Origin: F22 sp963668535
Lineage (GTDB): Bacteria; Bacteroidota; Bacteroidia; Bacteroidales; Bacteroidaceae
Direction: 5' to 3'
Assembly (NCBI GenBank): GCA_963668535.1
Contig: OY764867.1
Coordinates: forward strand, 744,001 to 808,000
DNA: 64,000 bases
The notes below the pieces were generated by a model. The model was not told the DNA's origin, made no database searches, and saw only the letters and a list, made by a program, of their open reading frames with translations. This document shows, in pieces, positions 17,210 to 26,172 of the stretch. The position numbers and the translations under genes were made by a program. Each line of letters starts with the position of its first letter. Position 1 is the stretch's first letter.

Positions 17210-19396
17210 TTAATTGGCCATTTCTGAAATAAACATGATGCGTACCAAGCGCACCTCTTCTTCAGTATAGAACTCCTCAAGTTCTTTCATGGCTATAGGT
17301 AATGCATCTGTCTCAGCTTCTCTGAAATAATCGTATATATCATCAATACAATCATCATCTAGCACTTCCTCGACATAATAGCCTATATGAATCTTAGTGC
17401 CTGAATACACAATTGCTTCGATTTCCTCTAATAAATCACTAAACTCAATTCCTTTGGAACTAGCGATGTCATCTAAAGCAACTTGTCGGTCTATTGCCTG
17501 AATAATCGAGACTTTCATACGCGATTTATTGGCAACAGTACGTACACGCAAATCTTCTGGTCGCTCAATCTCATTCTCGACACAATGTCGTTTAATGAGT
17601 TCACAGAACTCTTTACCATAACGCTGAGCTTTACCAGCTCCTACTCCAGGAATATTCTGCAACTCGTCCAAAGTGACAGGATAGATGGTTGCCATGGACT
17701 CCAAACTAGGATCTTGGAAAATAACAAATGGAGGCACTTCGAGCTTCTTAGCCATACGACGACGCAAATCCTTAAGCATACTAAACAAGGCCTCATCTGC
17801 TGCACCACTACCCACATGGTCTTGTGCTGCTTCTTCTTCCATCAATTCTTCAAAATCATTATCTTCAAGAATCATAAACTGTACAGGTTTTTTTAGGAAA
17901 TCATGGCCGGCATCTGTTATTTTAACCAAGCCATAGTGTTCAACATCACGACTCAAATACCCTGCATACATTGCCTGCCGAATAACTGCACTCCATATTG
18001 TCAATGGGATCTCACGACCACATCCAAAGAATTCACTCGATTCGTGCCCTTGTGTCACTATTTCAGAGGTTTCTTTTCCCAATAGGAGATCTATGATATA
18101 TCCAGCTTTAAAACGTTCTTTGAGTTCTATTATAGTCTCTAAAACAGTCACCAAGTGTTTCTTGGCATCTATTTTCTTTTTCTTTGGTTTTAAACAATTA
18201 TCACAATTTCCACAATTTTCTTGTGTATATTTCTCACCGAAATAATACAATAAACTGATACGACGACATACAGAAGATTCGGCATAGGCTGCTGTTTCAA
18301 GCAATAGTTGCTTGCCAATCTCTTGTTCTGCAACAGGCTTACCCTGCATAAATTTCTCTAACTTTTTCAGATCCTTCTCGGTATAGAACGTGATGCATTG
18401 TCCTTCACCACCATCACGACCTGCGCGACCAGTCTCTTGATAATACCCCTCCAAACTTTTAGGAATATCATAGTGAATAACAAAGCGCACATCAGGCTTG
18501 TCAATCCCCATACCAAAAGCAATAGTCGCAACAATCACTTTGGTCTTTTCCATCAAGAAGTCATCTTGATTTTGGGTACGCGTAGCTGTATCCATCCCAG
18601 CATGATATGCTTTAGCTTCTATTCCATTGACTTGCAAGACTTCGGCCAATTCCTCTACTTTCTTTCTGCTAAGACAATAAATAATACCTGCTTTACCACT
18701 ATTCTGACGTATATAGCTAATAATATCTTTATCAATATTATCAGTCTTTGGACGTACTTCATAATACAAGTTTGGGCGATTGAAAGACGACTTAAAGACT
18801 TTCACATCCATCATCCCCAAGTTTTTCTGTATATCATGTTGAACTTTAGGAGTTGCAGTAGCTGTTAAGGCTATCAAAGGTGCTTCACCTATTTCATTAA
18901 TAATAGGACGTATACGCCTATACTCAGGTCGGAAATCATGCCCCCACTCCGAAATACAATGTGCTTCATCTACAGCATAGAAGGAGATTTTGATTGTTCT
19001 AAAGAAATCGATATATTCCTGTTTGGTTAAAGATTCAGGTGCAACATATAGTAACTTTGTTACACCAGATTGAATGTCGCGTTTAACGGTATCGATTGCT
19101 GATTTGTTTAGAGAAGAATTGATAAAATGCGCAACGCCTTCTTCTTGGCTAAAACTACGCATAGCATCAACTTGATTCTTCATCAAAGCTATAAGGGGTG
19201 AGATAACGATGCCTGTACCCTCCATTAATAATGAAGGGAGCTGGTAGCATAAGGACTTACCACCTCCAGTGGGCATCAAAACGAAAGTATCGTTGCCATC
19301 CAATAAATTTTGAATGATTGCTTCTTGATTCCCTTTGAAAGTATCAAATCCGAAATATTGCTTCAGTTCTTTTTTCAACCTACTCTGTTCTGTCAT
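17210..19396 (-). CDS. recQ: ATP-dependent DNA helicase RecQ
   Basis: 728 residues. Walker A MPTGGGKS at 41-48, DEAH box at 143-146, the AFGMGIDKPDVR and QETGRAGRDG motifs V-VI, and the RQC zinc cluster (CRRISLLYYFGE then CGNCDNC). A HRDC domain follows at about 545-620 (PGVGAGKAQRYG), then an extra acidic C-terminal segment of about 100 residues that E. coli RecQ (about 610) lacks. Role: 3'-5' helicase in recombination and replication repair. Single gene with promoter TTTG-N19-TAACTTTG upstream. Confidence 0.95.
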   Translation of the reverse strand: MTEQSRLKKELKQYFGFDTFKGNQEAIIQNLLDGNDTFVLMPTGGGKSLCYQLPSLLMEGTGIVISPLIALMKNQVDAMRSFSQEEGVAHFINSSLNKSAIDTVKRDIQSGVTKLLYVAPESLTKQEYIDFFRTIKISFYAVDEAHCISEWGHDFRPEYRRIRPIINEIGEAPLIALTATATPKVQHDIQKNLGMMDVKVFKSSFNRPNLYYEVRPKTDNIDKDIISYIRQNSGKAGIIYCLSRKKVEELAEVLQVNGIEAKAYHAGMDTATRTQNQDDFLMEKTKVIVATIAFGMGIDKPDVRFVIHYDIPKSLEGYYQETGRAGRDGGEGQCITFYTEKDLKKLEKFMQGKPVAEQEIGKQLLLETAAYAESSVCRRISLLYYFGEKYTQENCGNCDNCLKPKKKKIDAKKHLVTVLETIIELKERFKAGYIIDLLLGKETSEIVTQGHESSEFFGCGREIPLTIWSAVIRQAMYAGYLSRDVEHYGLVKITDAGHDFLKKPVQFMILEDNDFEELMEEEAAQDHVGSGAADEALFSMLKDLRRRMAKKLEVPPFVIFQDPSLESMATIYPVTLDELQNIPGVGAGKAQRYGKEFCELIKRHCVENEIERPEDLRVRTVANKSRMKVSIIQAIDRQVALDDIASSKGIEFSDLLEEIEAIVYSGTKIHIGYYVEEVLDDDCIDDIYDYFREAETDALPIAMKELEEFYTEEEVRLVRIMFISEMAN

Positions 19397-19427
19397 CTCG
19401 AAATAAATTTAATACGTTGTTCGCAAA

Positions 19428-19458
19428 CAAAGTTAGGAACAAAAACAAAAAAAACAAA
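19428..19458 (-). promoter_or_regulatory. Promoter of recQ
   Basis: Minus strand TTTG (19455-19458), 19 bases, TAACTTTG (19428-19435); predicted start near 19424 with a leader of about 28 nt. Confidence 0.65.
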
Positions 19459-19468
19459 GATTTAAGAA

Positions 19469-19509
19469 AAAAAAAGTGGCCCAATATTTAAATATTAGGT
19501 CACTTTTTT
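19469..19509 (-). terminator. Terminator of the clpP-clpX operon
   Basis: A-rich arm with AAGTGGCC and T-rich arm GGTCACTT enclose a self-complementary AATATTTAAATATT. On the minus strand it ends in a long T-run just after clpX. Confidence 0.85.
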
Positions 19510-19525
19510 CGTCTTAATCTGTCAA

Positions 19526-20752
19526 TTAATCTCTTAACTGATGCATATATGTATTGTTCATACGTTCTTGACAATATTTTTTAGTCAAGATATATGTGTT
19601 TAATCCATTGGATGGTGCATCAAACATGACATCTGTCATAATCGTTTCTACGATACCTCGCAATCCACGTGCGCCAAGTTTAAATTCTTCTGCCACATCC
19701 ACGATAAAGTCTAAAGCTTCATCATCTACTGTAAACTGAATCTTATCCATATCCATCAATTTCACATACTGTTTCACGATGGCATTTTTCGGTTCAGTCA
19801 ATATGGCACGTAAAGCATCACGCGTCAATGGATTTAAGTGTGTGATGACAGGAAGACGCCCTATAATTTCAGGAATCAATCCAAAACTCTTGAAATCCTG
19901 AGGTGTCACATATTGCAACAAATTATCCATATCCAATTGCTGGTTATTCTTTGCTGCCTCAAATCCTACTACATGAGTATTCATTCGATGGGCTATTCGC
20001 TTTTCGATACCATCAAAAGCTCCACCGCATATAAATAGAATATCTTTGGTATCAATAGGGATCATGCGCTGCTCTGGGTGCTTACGTCCTCCTTGTGGGG
20101 GCACGTTTACAATAGACCCTTCAAGCAATTTCAACAGTCCCTGCTGTACACCCTCTCCACTCACATCACGTGTAATGGATGGATTATCATTCTTACGAGC
20201 GATCTTGTCAATCTCATCAATAAAAACGATACCTGTTTGCGCTTTCTTGGCATCATAATCACAAGCTTGCAACAATCTAGAGAGCAAACTTTCGATATCT
20301 TCACCGACATACCCTGCTTGCGTCAAAACTGTGGCATCTACGATAGTAAAAGGAACTTCAAGTAACTTAGCAATAGTTCGAGCCATTAGCGTCTTACCTG
20401 TACCTGTTCTACCGACCATGATAATGTTTGACTTTTCAATCTCTACATCATCATGACTATTGGGTTGCAACAAGCGCTTGTAGTGATTATAAACAGCAAC
20501 TGCCATTTGACGCTTAGCCACGTCTTGACCAATGACATATTGATCCATATGTGCTTTAATATCCTGAGGTTTGGGAAGGTCCTCAAGTTTAAAGCCTAAA
20601 TCGGTATTCTGTTCGGAATCTTTTACTATTTCTGTAGCACGAAGCGCACACTCATCGCAGATATATCCGTTGATACCAGTAATCATCAAACGTACTTCAT
20701 TTTCTGTACGTCCACAAAAGCTACAACGGTCTACATGGTTATTATTCGTCAT
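19526..20752 (-). CDS. clpX: ATP-dependent Clp protease ATP-binding subunit ClpX
   Basis: 408 residues. The N-terminal zinc-binding domain has CSFC (Cys10, Cys13) and CDEC (Cys32, Cys35). AAA+ core: Walker A GRTGTGKT near 119-126, Walker B IVFIDEIDKIARK, pore loop YVGEDIESLL and sensor/arginine regions. Role: hexameric unfoldase that feeds substrates to ClpP. The start codon overlaps the clpP stop as TAATG, so translation is coupled. Ends before a strong terminator. Confidence 0.97.
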   Translation of the reverse strand: MTNNNHVDRCSFCGRTENEVRLMITGINGYICDECALRATEIVKDSEQNTDLGFKLEDLPKPQDIKAHMDQYVIGQDVAKRQMAVAVYNHYKRLLQPNSHDDVEIEKSNIIMVGRTGTGKTLMARTIAKLLEVPFTIVDATVLTQAGYVGEDIESLLSRLLQACDYDAKKAQTGIVFIDEIDKIARKNDNPSITRDVSGEGVQQGLLKLLEGSIVNVPPQGGRKHPEQRMIPIDTKDILFICGGAFDGIEKRIAHRMNTHVVGFEAAKNNQQLDMDNLLQYVTPQDFKSFGLIPEIIGRLPVITHLNPLTRDALRAILTEPKNAIVKQYVKLMDMDKIQFTVDDEALDFIVDVAEEFKLGARGLRGIVETIMTDVMFDAPSNGLNTYILTKKYCQERMNNTYMHQLRD

Positions 20753-21426
20753 TATTTATTTTCTTGGTTACGAAGCATTATGCGGTCAATCATACCGTAG
20801 TCAAGTGCTTCTTGAGAAGTCATCCAGTAGTCACGATCAGAGTCAGCCCATACTTTGTCATATTCTGTATGTGAATGATCTGCTATGATAGTGTATAGTT
20901 CTTTTTTCATCTTTTGAATTTCACGAGCAGTAATCTCGATATCTGATGCCTGCCCTTGTGCACCACCTAGCGGCTGGTGAATCATGACACGTGAATGTTT
21001 CAAAGCAGCACGTTTACCCTCTGCTCCAGCAACAAGCAAAACCGCTGCCATAGATGCTGCCATACCTGTACAAATAGTAGCGACATCACTATTGATAAAC
21101 TGCATCGTATCATAAATGCCTAAACCAGCATATACAGATCCGCCAGGTGAATTAATATAGATAGAAATATCTTTGCCTGGATCTACAGAATCTAGATACA
21201 ACAATTGAGCTTGTAATGTATTGGCTGTATAGTCATTGATTTCTGTACCTAGGAAAATGATACGGTCCATCATCAAACGTGAGAATACATCGAGTTGCGT
21301 TACGTTAAGTTGGCGTTCTTCTAGGATATAAGGATTTAAATATCCAGCTTGCGCCTTAATTACATCATCAAACACTTGGCTGTTTATTCCCAAATGTTGT
21401 GTGGCATATTTTTTAAAATCATTCAT
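20752..21426 (-). CDS. clpP: ATP-dependent Clp protease proteolytic subunit ClpP
   Basis: 224 residues with catalytic triad Ser125 (GMAASMAA), His150 (VMIHQPLGG) and Asp199 (DSDRDYW). Start at 21426 (MNDFKKYATQ) is chosen over an in-frame start 108 bp upstream because the longer form adds an unrelated hydrophobic stretch and because a TAnnTTTG promoter (21492-21499) lies inside that extension. Role: tetradecameric serine protease chamber for ClpX. Order tig-clpP-clpX is the widespread bacterial arrangement. Confidence 0.96.
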   Translation of the reverse strand: MNDFKKYATQHLGINSQVFDDVIKAQAGYLNPYILEERQLNVTQLDVFSRLMMDRIIFLGTEINDYTANTLQAQLLYLDSVDPGKDISIYINSPGGSVYAGLGIYDTMQFINSDVATICTGMAASMAAVLLVAGAEGKRAALKHSRVMIHQPLGGAQGQASDIEITAREIQKMKKELYTIIADHSHTEYDKVWADSDRDYWMTSQEALDYGMIDRIMLRNQENK

Positions 21427-21491
21427 AATTAAAATTATTATCTTGTTTTTATATGGGTATCCCACTACAATCAAGCGAGATTCAATGTACG

Positions 21492-21499
21492 CAAATATA
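21492..21499 (-). promoter_or_regulatory. -7 element ahead of clpP
   Basis: TATATTTG on the minus strand, predicted start near 21488, leader about 62 nt; no good -33 box. It would allow clpPX expression apart from tig. Confidence 0.5.
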
Positions 21500-21585
21500 C
21501 AAGTTATATGCCACATCTCCATAAAAAAAATCACTTATTAATAATTAACTCATCAAACCGTGGCGAGGGAACAACTGATTAAAGA

Positions 21586-21622
21586 GAAAGCCAGCCTAAG
21601 AGAATTCTATAGGCTGACTTTC
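21586..21622 (-). terminator. Terminator downstream of tig
   Basis: 13-bp stem with one mismatch: GAAAGCCAGCCTA (21586-21598) and TAGGCTGACTTTC (21610-21622). On the minus strand the hairpin is followed by T-rich sequence. Confidence 0.75.
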
Positions 21623-21666
21623 ATCAGTATTATGTAGTGCTCAAGCACTAGTTATGCATCAACGAA

Positions 21667-23028
21667 CTAAGCGTTTTCGAAAAGGTTATTGAATTCTTCA
21701 ACAGAAACAGTCTTTTCGTTCAACTTCACTTTATCCTTAAGAGCTGTTGCCAACTTCTTATCGAAAGCAGAGTTTACAATCATTGTACGTTGTTTTTCGT
21801 CTTGCATCATTTGCTGAGCATATTGCTTAGCTAACTCTTCAGGTGCATTAGGCATACCATATTGTGCAAGTTGCATACGTACACTCTCAACTGCTGCTGC
21901 TTCAACATCTTCTTGTTCAAGCTTAAGTTCAAATGACTCAGCAAGCTTATTTTTGATAAGCTCCCACTTCAAGCTCTTGATATTTTCTTCAACAGCTTCG
22001 TCCATGTCCTTGATTGTGTTATCTTTATCATTAGCTTCGATGACACGTTTTACAAGATCCATATCGAAGGCCATGTCTCCAGCACGTTTTTCTAGTACGG
22101 CACGAGCATCCATCAAGAACTTATAATCTTGTTGAGTTACTAGACCTTCAGCAACTTGTTCTTTAACGCGAGCACGGAAATCTTCTTCTGTAGACACTTC
22201 ACCTTCACCAAATACTTGATCAAAGATCTCTTGTGTCAACTCACCTGGGACGAAACGAGTGATTTCATTGACTTGGAAACTGAAATCACCATCATACATA
22301 TGAGCATCATCGCGATCTACCTTCAATAAAGTAGCGATTTCTGCTTCAGCACCATCGTATGCAGTAGTTGGGTTGAATGTGATTACATCGTTTACTTTTG
22401 TACCTTCGAACAACGCCTTTTGGTCATCATTCTTCATGTAAGCAGGCATCAACACAGCATCATCTACCTGAATGCCACCTTCTAGTACATTACCTTCTGC
22501 ATCTAATTGAGCAACTGTACCTTTTAGCATATCACGATCCTCGTAAGAATCTACTTGCTTGTATTCACCGTTACGTTGTGTGTAACCAGCGATTTGTGCT
22601 TCAACCATTTCGTCTGAAACTTCAATGGTATAGTAGTCTATTGTATTGCGTTTATCTACAGCCACTTCAAATTCTGGTGCAAACATCACATCGAACTTCA
22701 TAGTGAAGTTCTCGCCTTTGTCCAAATCAAGTGGTTCCATGCTTTCGCTCATCAAAGGTTGACCTAGCACTTGCTTATCTGATTCGCCTAGCACTTCGTT
22801 CAATTTTTCGTCCATCAACTTGTTCAAGATGTCACTCAACGCACGACCACGGTACATCTTATTGATTAGACCCATTGGCACCTTACCTTTACGGAAACCT
22901 GGCATAGATGCTTGTTGACGAGCAGTTTTCAATTGCTTTTGCAAATCTGCTGCATAATCTTCTTTATCAACAGAGATAGTGACTACACCACTAACCTGTC
23001 CTTCATTGATATCAATTGAAGTATTCAT
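21667..23028 (-). CDS. tig: Trigger factor (ribosome-associated chaperone)
   Basis: 453 residues. The N-terminal ribosome-binding domain includes a GFRKGKVPMGL version of the FRxGxxP signature near 44-54. The middle segment is diverged from the FKBP-type isomerase domain of E. coli Tig, as is common in Bacteroidota, and the C-terminal part is the helical cradle. Role: binds nascent chains at the ribosome exit. It lies upstream of clpP-clpX but is separated by a terminator; the tsf operon terminator is upstream of it. No TAnnTTTG element is obvious in its short upstream gap. Confidence 0.95.
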   Translation of the reverse strand: MNTSIDINEGQVSGVVTISVDKEDYAADLQKQLKTARQQASMPGFRKGKVPMGLINKMYRGRALSDILNKLMDEKLNEVLGESDKQVLGQPLMSESMEPLDLDKGENFTMKFDVMFAPEFEVAVDKRNTIDYYTIEVSDEMVEAQIAGYTQRNGEYKQVDSYEDRDMLKGTVAQLDAEGNVLEGGIQVDDAVLMPAYMKNDDQKALFEGTKVNDVITFNPTTAYDGAEAEIATLLKVDRDDAHMYDGDFSFQVNEITRFVPGELTQEIFDQVFGEGEVSTEEDFRARVKEQVAEGLVTQQDYKFLMDARAVLEKRAGDMAFDMDLVKRVIEANDKDNTIKDMDEAVEENIKSLKWELIKNKLAESFELKLEQEDVEAAAVESVRMQLAQYGMPNAPEELAKQYAQQMMQDEKQRTMIVNSAFDKKLATALKDKVKLNEKTVSVEEFNNLFENA

Positions 23029-23073
23029 CTTCGTTGTATTATTTTTTTAGAAAAGTTGGATTGTATCATGGTG

Positions 23074-23119
23074 TAAAAGAGCCCCGCACTCCCACCCTGG
23101 GGATGCGAGGCCACTTTTA
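23074..23119 (-). terminator. Terminator of the rplM-rpsI-rpsB-tsf cluster
   Basis: Long imperfect hairpin: TAAAAG pairs with CTTTTA at the ends, with GC-rich pairing inside (CCGCA / TGCG, CCC / GGG). Minus strand reads into TTTTA. Confidence 0.7.
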
Positions 23120-23150
23120 TATTGGGGTAGCTCTCTATCCAGAGAACTTA

Positions 23151-23978
23151 TTACTCAGCGTTTAGAGTAAAGCGGTGGAAAGATGTTACTTTCAAGCCCT
23201 TAGATGCGCTATCTAGGTACTTAGAAACGACTTGCTTGTTTTCATCCATAGCAAGTTCTTGATTCATCAAGCACACATCCTTATAGAACTTATTGATACG
23301 ACCCATAGCGATCTTTTCGATCAAGTTCTCTGGCTTACCTTCTTGACGTGCTTTGTCTGCTGCAATTTCTTTTTCTCTTTCAAGAACCTCTGCTGGTACA
23401 TCTTCTGGAGATACAGCAATTGCGTTCATAGAGGCAACTTGCATACAAAGTTTGTCGACAACTTCTTGATCTACACCTGGTTGGTTGAAAGCAACTACGG
23501 TAGCTAAGCGACGGTTAAAGTGAGTGTAGCAACCTACAGTTTCACCTTCTACAAAACCGAAACCTTCTACTTCAGTCTTCTCACCACAAACACCTGTGTA
23601 TTCTGCAACCTTGTCTGATACAGTAGAACCTTCCATAGGCAATGCTAGTACTTCTTCTAGAGACTTACATTTGTTTTCTACTACTAGATCAAGGATATCT
23701 TGAGTCATTTTTATGTGATTCGCGTTGTTAGCAACGAAGTCTGTTTCACACTTTAGAGCAAGTACTGCAGCATATCCATCTACAGTCTTAGCTAGTACAC
23801 AACCTTCAGAAGTTTCACGATCTTCACGCTTTGCAGCAGCAGCTTGACCCTTCTTACGTAGGATTTTTACTGCTTCGTCGAAATCGCCATTAGCTTCTTC
23901 CAACGCTTTTTTACAATCCATCATACCAGCTCCCATCGTTTCACGAAGGTGCTTGATATCTGCCATTGATACAGCCAT
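23151..23978 (-). CDS. tsf: Elongation factor Ts
   Basis: 275 residues. N-terminal UBA-like segment with IKHLRETMGAGMMDCKKALEE (key residues: TGAGMMDCKKAL-type signature near 13-24) and the core domain with the conserved KCETDFVA near 75-82. Role: nucleotide exchange on EF-Tu. Lies 89 bp downstream of rpsB with a hairpin in the gap, the usual rpsB-tsf pairing. Confidence 0.97.
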   Translation of the reverse strand: MAVSMADIKHLRETMGAGMMDCKKALEEANGDFDEAVKILRKKGQAAAAKREDRETSEGCVLAKTVDGYAAVLALKCETDFVANNANHIKMTQDILDLVVENKCKSLEEVLALPMEGSTVSDKVAEYTGVCGEKTEVEGFGFVEGETVGCYTHFNRRLATVVAFNQPGVDQEVVDKLCMQVASMNAIAVSPEDVPAEVLEREKEIAADKARQEGKPENLIEKIAMGRINKFYKDVCLMNQELAMDENKQVVSKYLDSASKGLKVTSFHRFTLNAE

Positions 23979-24019
23979 AATTCTTTTCTTATTTAGTGAT
24001 TAATAAAAGACTTATTTAT

Positions 24020-24050
24020 AGGTGTGTATCTCCTTTCGGGATACACACCT
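24020..24050 (-). terminator. Hairpin in the rpsB-tsf gap (attenuator or processing site)
   Basis: AGGTGTGTATC (24020-24030) and GATACACACCT (24040-24050) form a perfect 11-bp stem. No T-run follows on the minus strand, so partial termination or mRNA processing is more likely than full termination. Confidence 0.5.
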
Positions 24051-24067
24051 GTATAGAGTTCTAATAA

Positions 24068-24862
24068 TTAAGCTTCTGTTGCTTCTGGAGCAGCCGCTTC
24101 TTCGCCCTCTACACGAGCACGACGAGTTTTGCGAGGACCTTTAGTCTCTACTGCTTCTTTCTCTGCACGCTCAGCCTTACGTTCTGCTTGTCCTTCAGCA
24201 ATAGCCTTGCAACAAGTTCCCAAGATAACTTCTACTGACTTAGTAGCATCATCATTAGCTGGGATTACGTAATCCACTGTATCAGGATTAGAATTTGTAT
24301 CCACGATAGCAAAAACCTTAATACCTAGACGTTGTGCCTCACGTACTGCAATATGTTCCTTCATAACATCAACTACAAAAAGTGCAGCTGGAAGGTGGTT
24401 CATCTTAGAGATAGAACCTAGAGTCTTTTCTAGCTTTGCACGTTGACGTGAGATTTGAAGTACTTCACGCTTTGAAAGGTTTGAGTATGTACCATCGTTT
24501 GTCAACTTATCGATAGTAGCCATCTTCTTGATTGCTTTACGAATAGTTGGGAAGTTTGTCAACATACCACCTGGCCAACGCTCGATTACATATGGCATAT
24601 TAACACCAGCAGCAGCATCTGCGCATACTTGCTTAGCTTGTTTTTTAGTAGCAACAAATAGAATGTCGCGTCCAGTTTTTGCGATTTCCTTAAGCGCTTC
24701 AGCAGCTTCGTCAATCTTAGCGACAGTCTTGTGAAGGTCAATGATATGAATACCATTGCGCTCCATGAAAATATAAGGGGCCATTGCAGGGTTCCACTTT
24801 CTCTTAAGGTGTCCGAAGTGGCAACCAGCCTCTAATAGAGTATCAAAATCAATTCTTGACAT
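24068..24862 (-). CDS. rpsB: 30S ribosomal protein S2
   Basis: 264 residues. Conserved S2 motifs: GCHFGHLKRKWNPAMAPYIF near 13-32, WPGGMLTNFPTIRKAI near 109-124, DTNSNPDTVDYVIPAND near 193-209. The C-terminal tail is charged, ending in EATEA, slightly longer than E. coli S2. Assembles late into the 30S. It is downstream of rpsI by 170 bp of structured spacer, which is a candidate leader. Confidence 0.98.
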   Translation of the reverse strand: MSRIDFDTLLEAGCHFGHLKRKWNPAMAPYIFMERNGIHIIDLHKTVAKIDEAAEALKEIAKTGRDILFVATKKQAKQVCADAAAGVNMPYVIERWPGGMLTNFPTIRKAIKKMATIDKLTNDGTYSNLSKREVLQISRQRAKLEKTLGSISKMNHLPAALFVVDVMKEHIAVREAQRLGIKVFAIVDTNSNPDTVDYVIPANDDATKSVEVILGTCCKAIAEGQAERKAERAEKEAVETKGPRKTRRARVEGEEAAAPEATEA

Positions 24863-24922
24863 AATTCTTGTCTTTAATAAGTTCGTTTACTTTCTTTTTT
24901 GTTTTCTCAACCAACCCTCGGG

Positions 24923-24996
24923 TAGTCAGTCTATACATAAGTATCTCCTGAATCCTGGGAGTTTAGATACTAAACGTTTGGGGATGTTTCTGACTA
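24923..24996 (-). promoter_or_regulatory. Structured rpsI-rpsB spacer, candidate S2 leader or attenuator
   Basis: Two nested stems: outer TAGTCAG (24923-24929) / CTGACTA (24990-24996) and inner AGTATCT (24940-24946) / AGATACT (24965-24971), with a further CTCC/GGAG pairing inside. S2-binding leaders regulate rpsB-tsf in other bacteria (established); that this element does so is inference. Confidence 0.4.
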
Positions 24997-25032
24997 TACA
25001 GCAATAGTATAGTATATATGAAACAGCGGATA

Positions 25033-25419
25033 CTAACGTTTACTAAACTGGAATTGACGACGTGCTTTTGGTTGACCTGGTTTCTTACGTTCTACAGATC
25101 TTGGGTCACGTGTTACAAATCCTGCTGCACGTAGAGCAGCCTTATCCTCAGCATTAATCTTCACAAGTGCACGAGCAATTGCAAGACGAAGTGCTTGACT
25201 TTGTCCAGTAAAGCCACCTCCGTAAAGGTTTACTTTAATGTCATACTTTTCCTCTGCATCGATCAAGCTCAATGGTTGTTTTACCACATATTGTAGGATT
25301 GATGATGGGAAATATTCAGTGAGGTCACGCTTGTTGATAGTGATCTTACCAGTACCTTCTGTTAGGTATACACGGGCTACAGCACGCTTACGGCGTCCCA
25401 ATGCGTTAATTACTTCCAT
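25033..25419 (-). CDS. rpsI: 30S ribosomal protein S9
   Basis: 128 residues. Starts MEVINALGRRKRAVARVYL with the conserved GRRK, contains GGGFTGQSQALRLAIARAL near 67-85, and ends in the basic tail ARRQFQFSKR that reaches the ribosomal P site. It begins 9 bp after rplM, the universal rplM-rpsI pair. Confidence 0.98.
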   Translation of the reverse strand: MEVINALGRRKRAVARVYLTEGTGKITINKRDLTEYFPSSILQYVVKQPLSLIDAEEKYDIKVNLYGGGFTGQSQALRLAIARALVKINAEDKAALRAAGFVTRDPRSVERKKPGQPKARRQFQFSKR

Positions 25420-25428
25420 GTAGTCTTC

Positions 25429-25890
25429 TTACTTTAGTAGGTTAATATCAATATTCTTTGGAGACTGAGCGTCTTGTGCGTGCTCAGCACCTTCGTATAC
25501 GTAAAGATTGCTAAGAAGCTTACGACCAAGCTTATTCTTAGGCAACATACCCTTTACTACTTTGTTCACTAATTTCTCCCAACCATCTTTCTTAGCGATG
25601 ATGCGTTCTGGAGTTAGTTCGCGCTGTCCACCTGGATAACCAGTGTAAGATAGATATACGCGATCAGTCATCTTCTGACCTGAAATCACGATTTTGCTTG
25701 CGTTAATGATAATCACGTTATCACCGCAATCTACATGAGGAGTAAAGTTTGGTTTGTACTTACCTCTCAACAGTTTTGCAACCTTAGAGCCAAGGCGACC
25801 TAGTGTCTGGCCTTCAGCGTCTACAACTACCCACTCTTTGTTTACGGTAGCTTTGTTTGCAGAAATGGTCTTGTAACTTAAAGTATCCAC
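25429..25890 (-). CDS. rplM: 50S ribosomal protein L13
   Basis: 153 residues with L13 signatures: WVVVDAEGQTLGRLGSKVA near 21-39, FTPHVDCGDNVIIINA near 54-69, and the C-terminal MLPKNKLGRKLLSNLYVYEGAEHAQ near 115-139. An early 50S assembly protein. Preceded by a leader of about 120 nt with a compact hairpin, compatible with autoregulation. Confidence 0.98.
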   Translation of the reverse strand: MDTLSYKTISANKATVNKEWVVVDAEGQTLGRLGSKVAKLLRGKYKPNFTPHVDCGDNVIIINASKIVISGQKMTDRVYLSYTGYPGGQRELTPERIIAKKDGWEKLVNKVVKGMLPKNKLGRKLLSNLYVYEGAEHAQDAQSPKNIDINLLK

Positions 25891-26013
25891 TCTAAAATTC
25901 TTTTTAAAATTATTACTACTAAAAACTTCACCACAAGCACTTCCCCCCGGACAAAGGGTCGGTACATGCTATGAAAAAATTGGTTTTCTCGATTGAACGA
26001 GATAATAATCGGC
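25891..26013 (-). promoter_or_regulatory. Candidate L13 leader (rplM 5' UTR)
   Basis: About 123 nt between the predicted start and rplM. On the minus strand AGCA and TGCT enclose a GC-rich stem-loop with CCGAC / GTCCGG arms in an otherwise AT-rich region. L13-binding leaders have been proposed for Bacteroidia; assignment to that family is from memory and untested. Confidence 0.45.
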
Positions 26014-26016
26014 CTG

Positions 26017-26046
26017 CAAAAGTAGCAATAATATCTGATACAACAA
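26017..26046 (-). promoter_or_regulatory. Promoter of the rplM operon
   Basis: Minus strand TTG (26044-26046), 19 bases, TACTTTTG (26017-26024); predicted start near 26013. Confidence 0.65.
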
Positions 26047-26097
26047 TAACCTAAGCCTATTTTTTCTTCATTTTAGGTATTTTCAACGCAAAAAGAA

Positions 26098-26148
26098 GAG
26101 CTTTTGCTGTAAAACCTCTATTATTCAGGGTATTACGCGCAAAAGCTC
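26098..26148 (-). terminator. Terminator of the DUF4488 gene
   Basis: GAGCTTTTGC (26098-26107) pairs with GCAAAAGCTC (26139-26148); the intervening bases form a second imperfect stem (GTAA..ACC / GGGT..TTAC). TTCTTTTTG follows on the minus strand. Confidence 0.85.
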
Positions 26149-26172
26149 CTCGCTATATATGTAGTCGTGGTT

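Noticed and set aside
21427..21534. Longer ClpP start with an N-terminal extension
   Set aside because: Extension is non-homologous and contains the TATATTTG promoter element of the gene.
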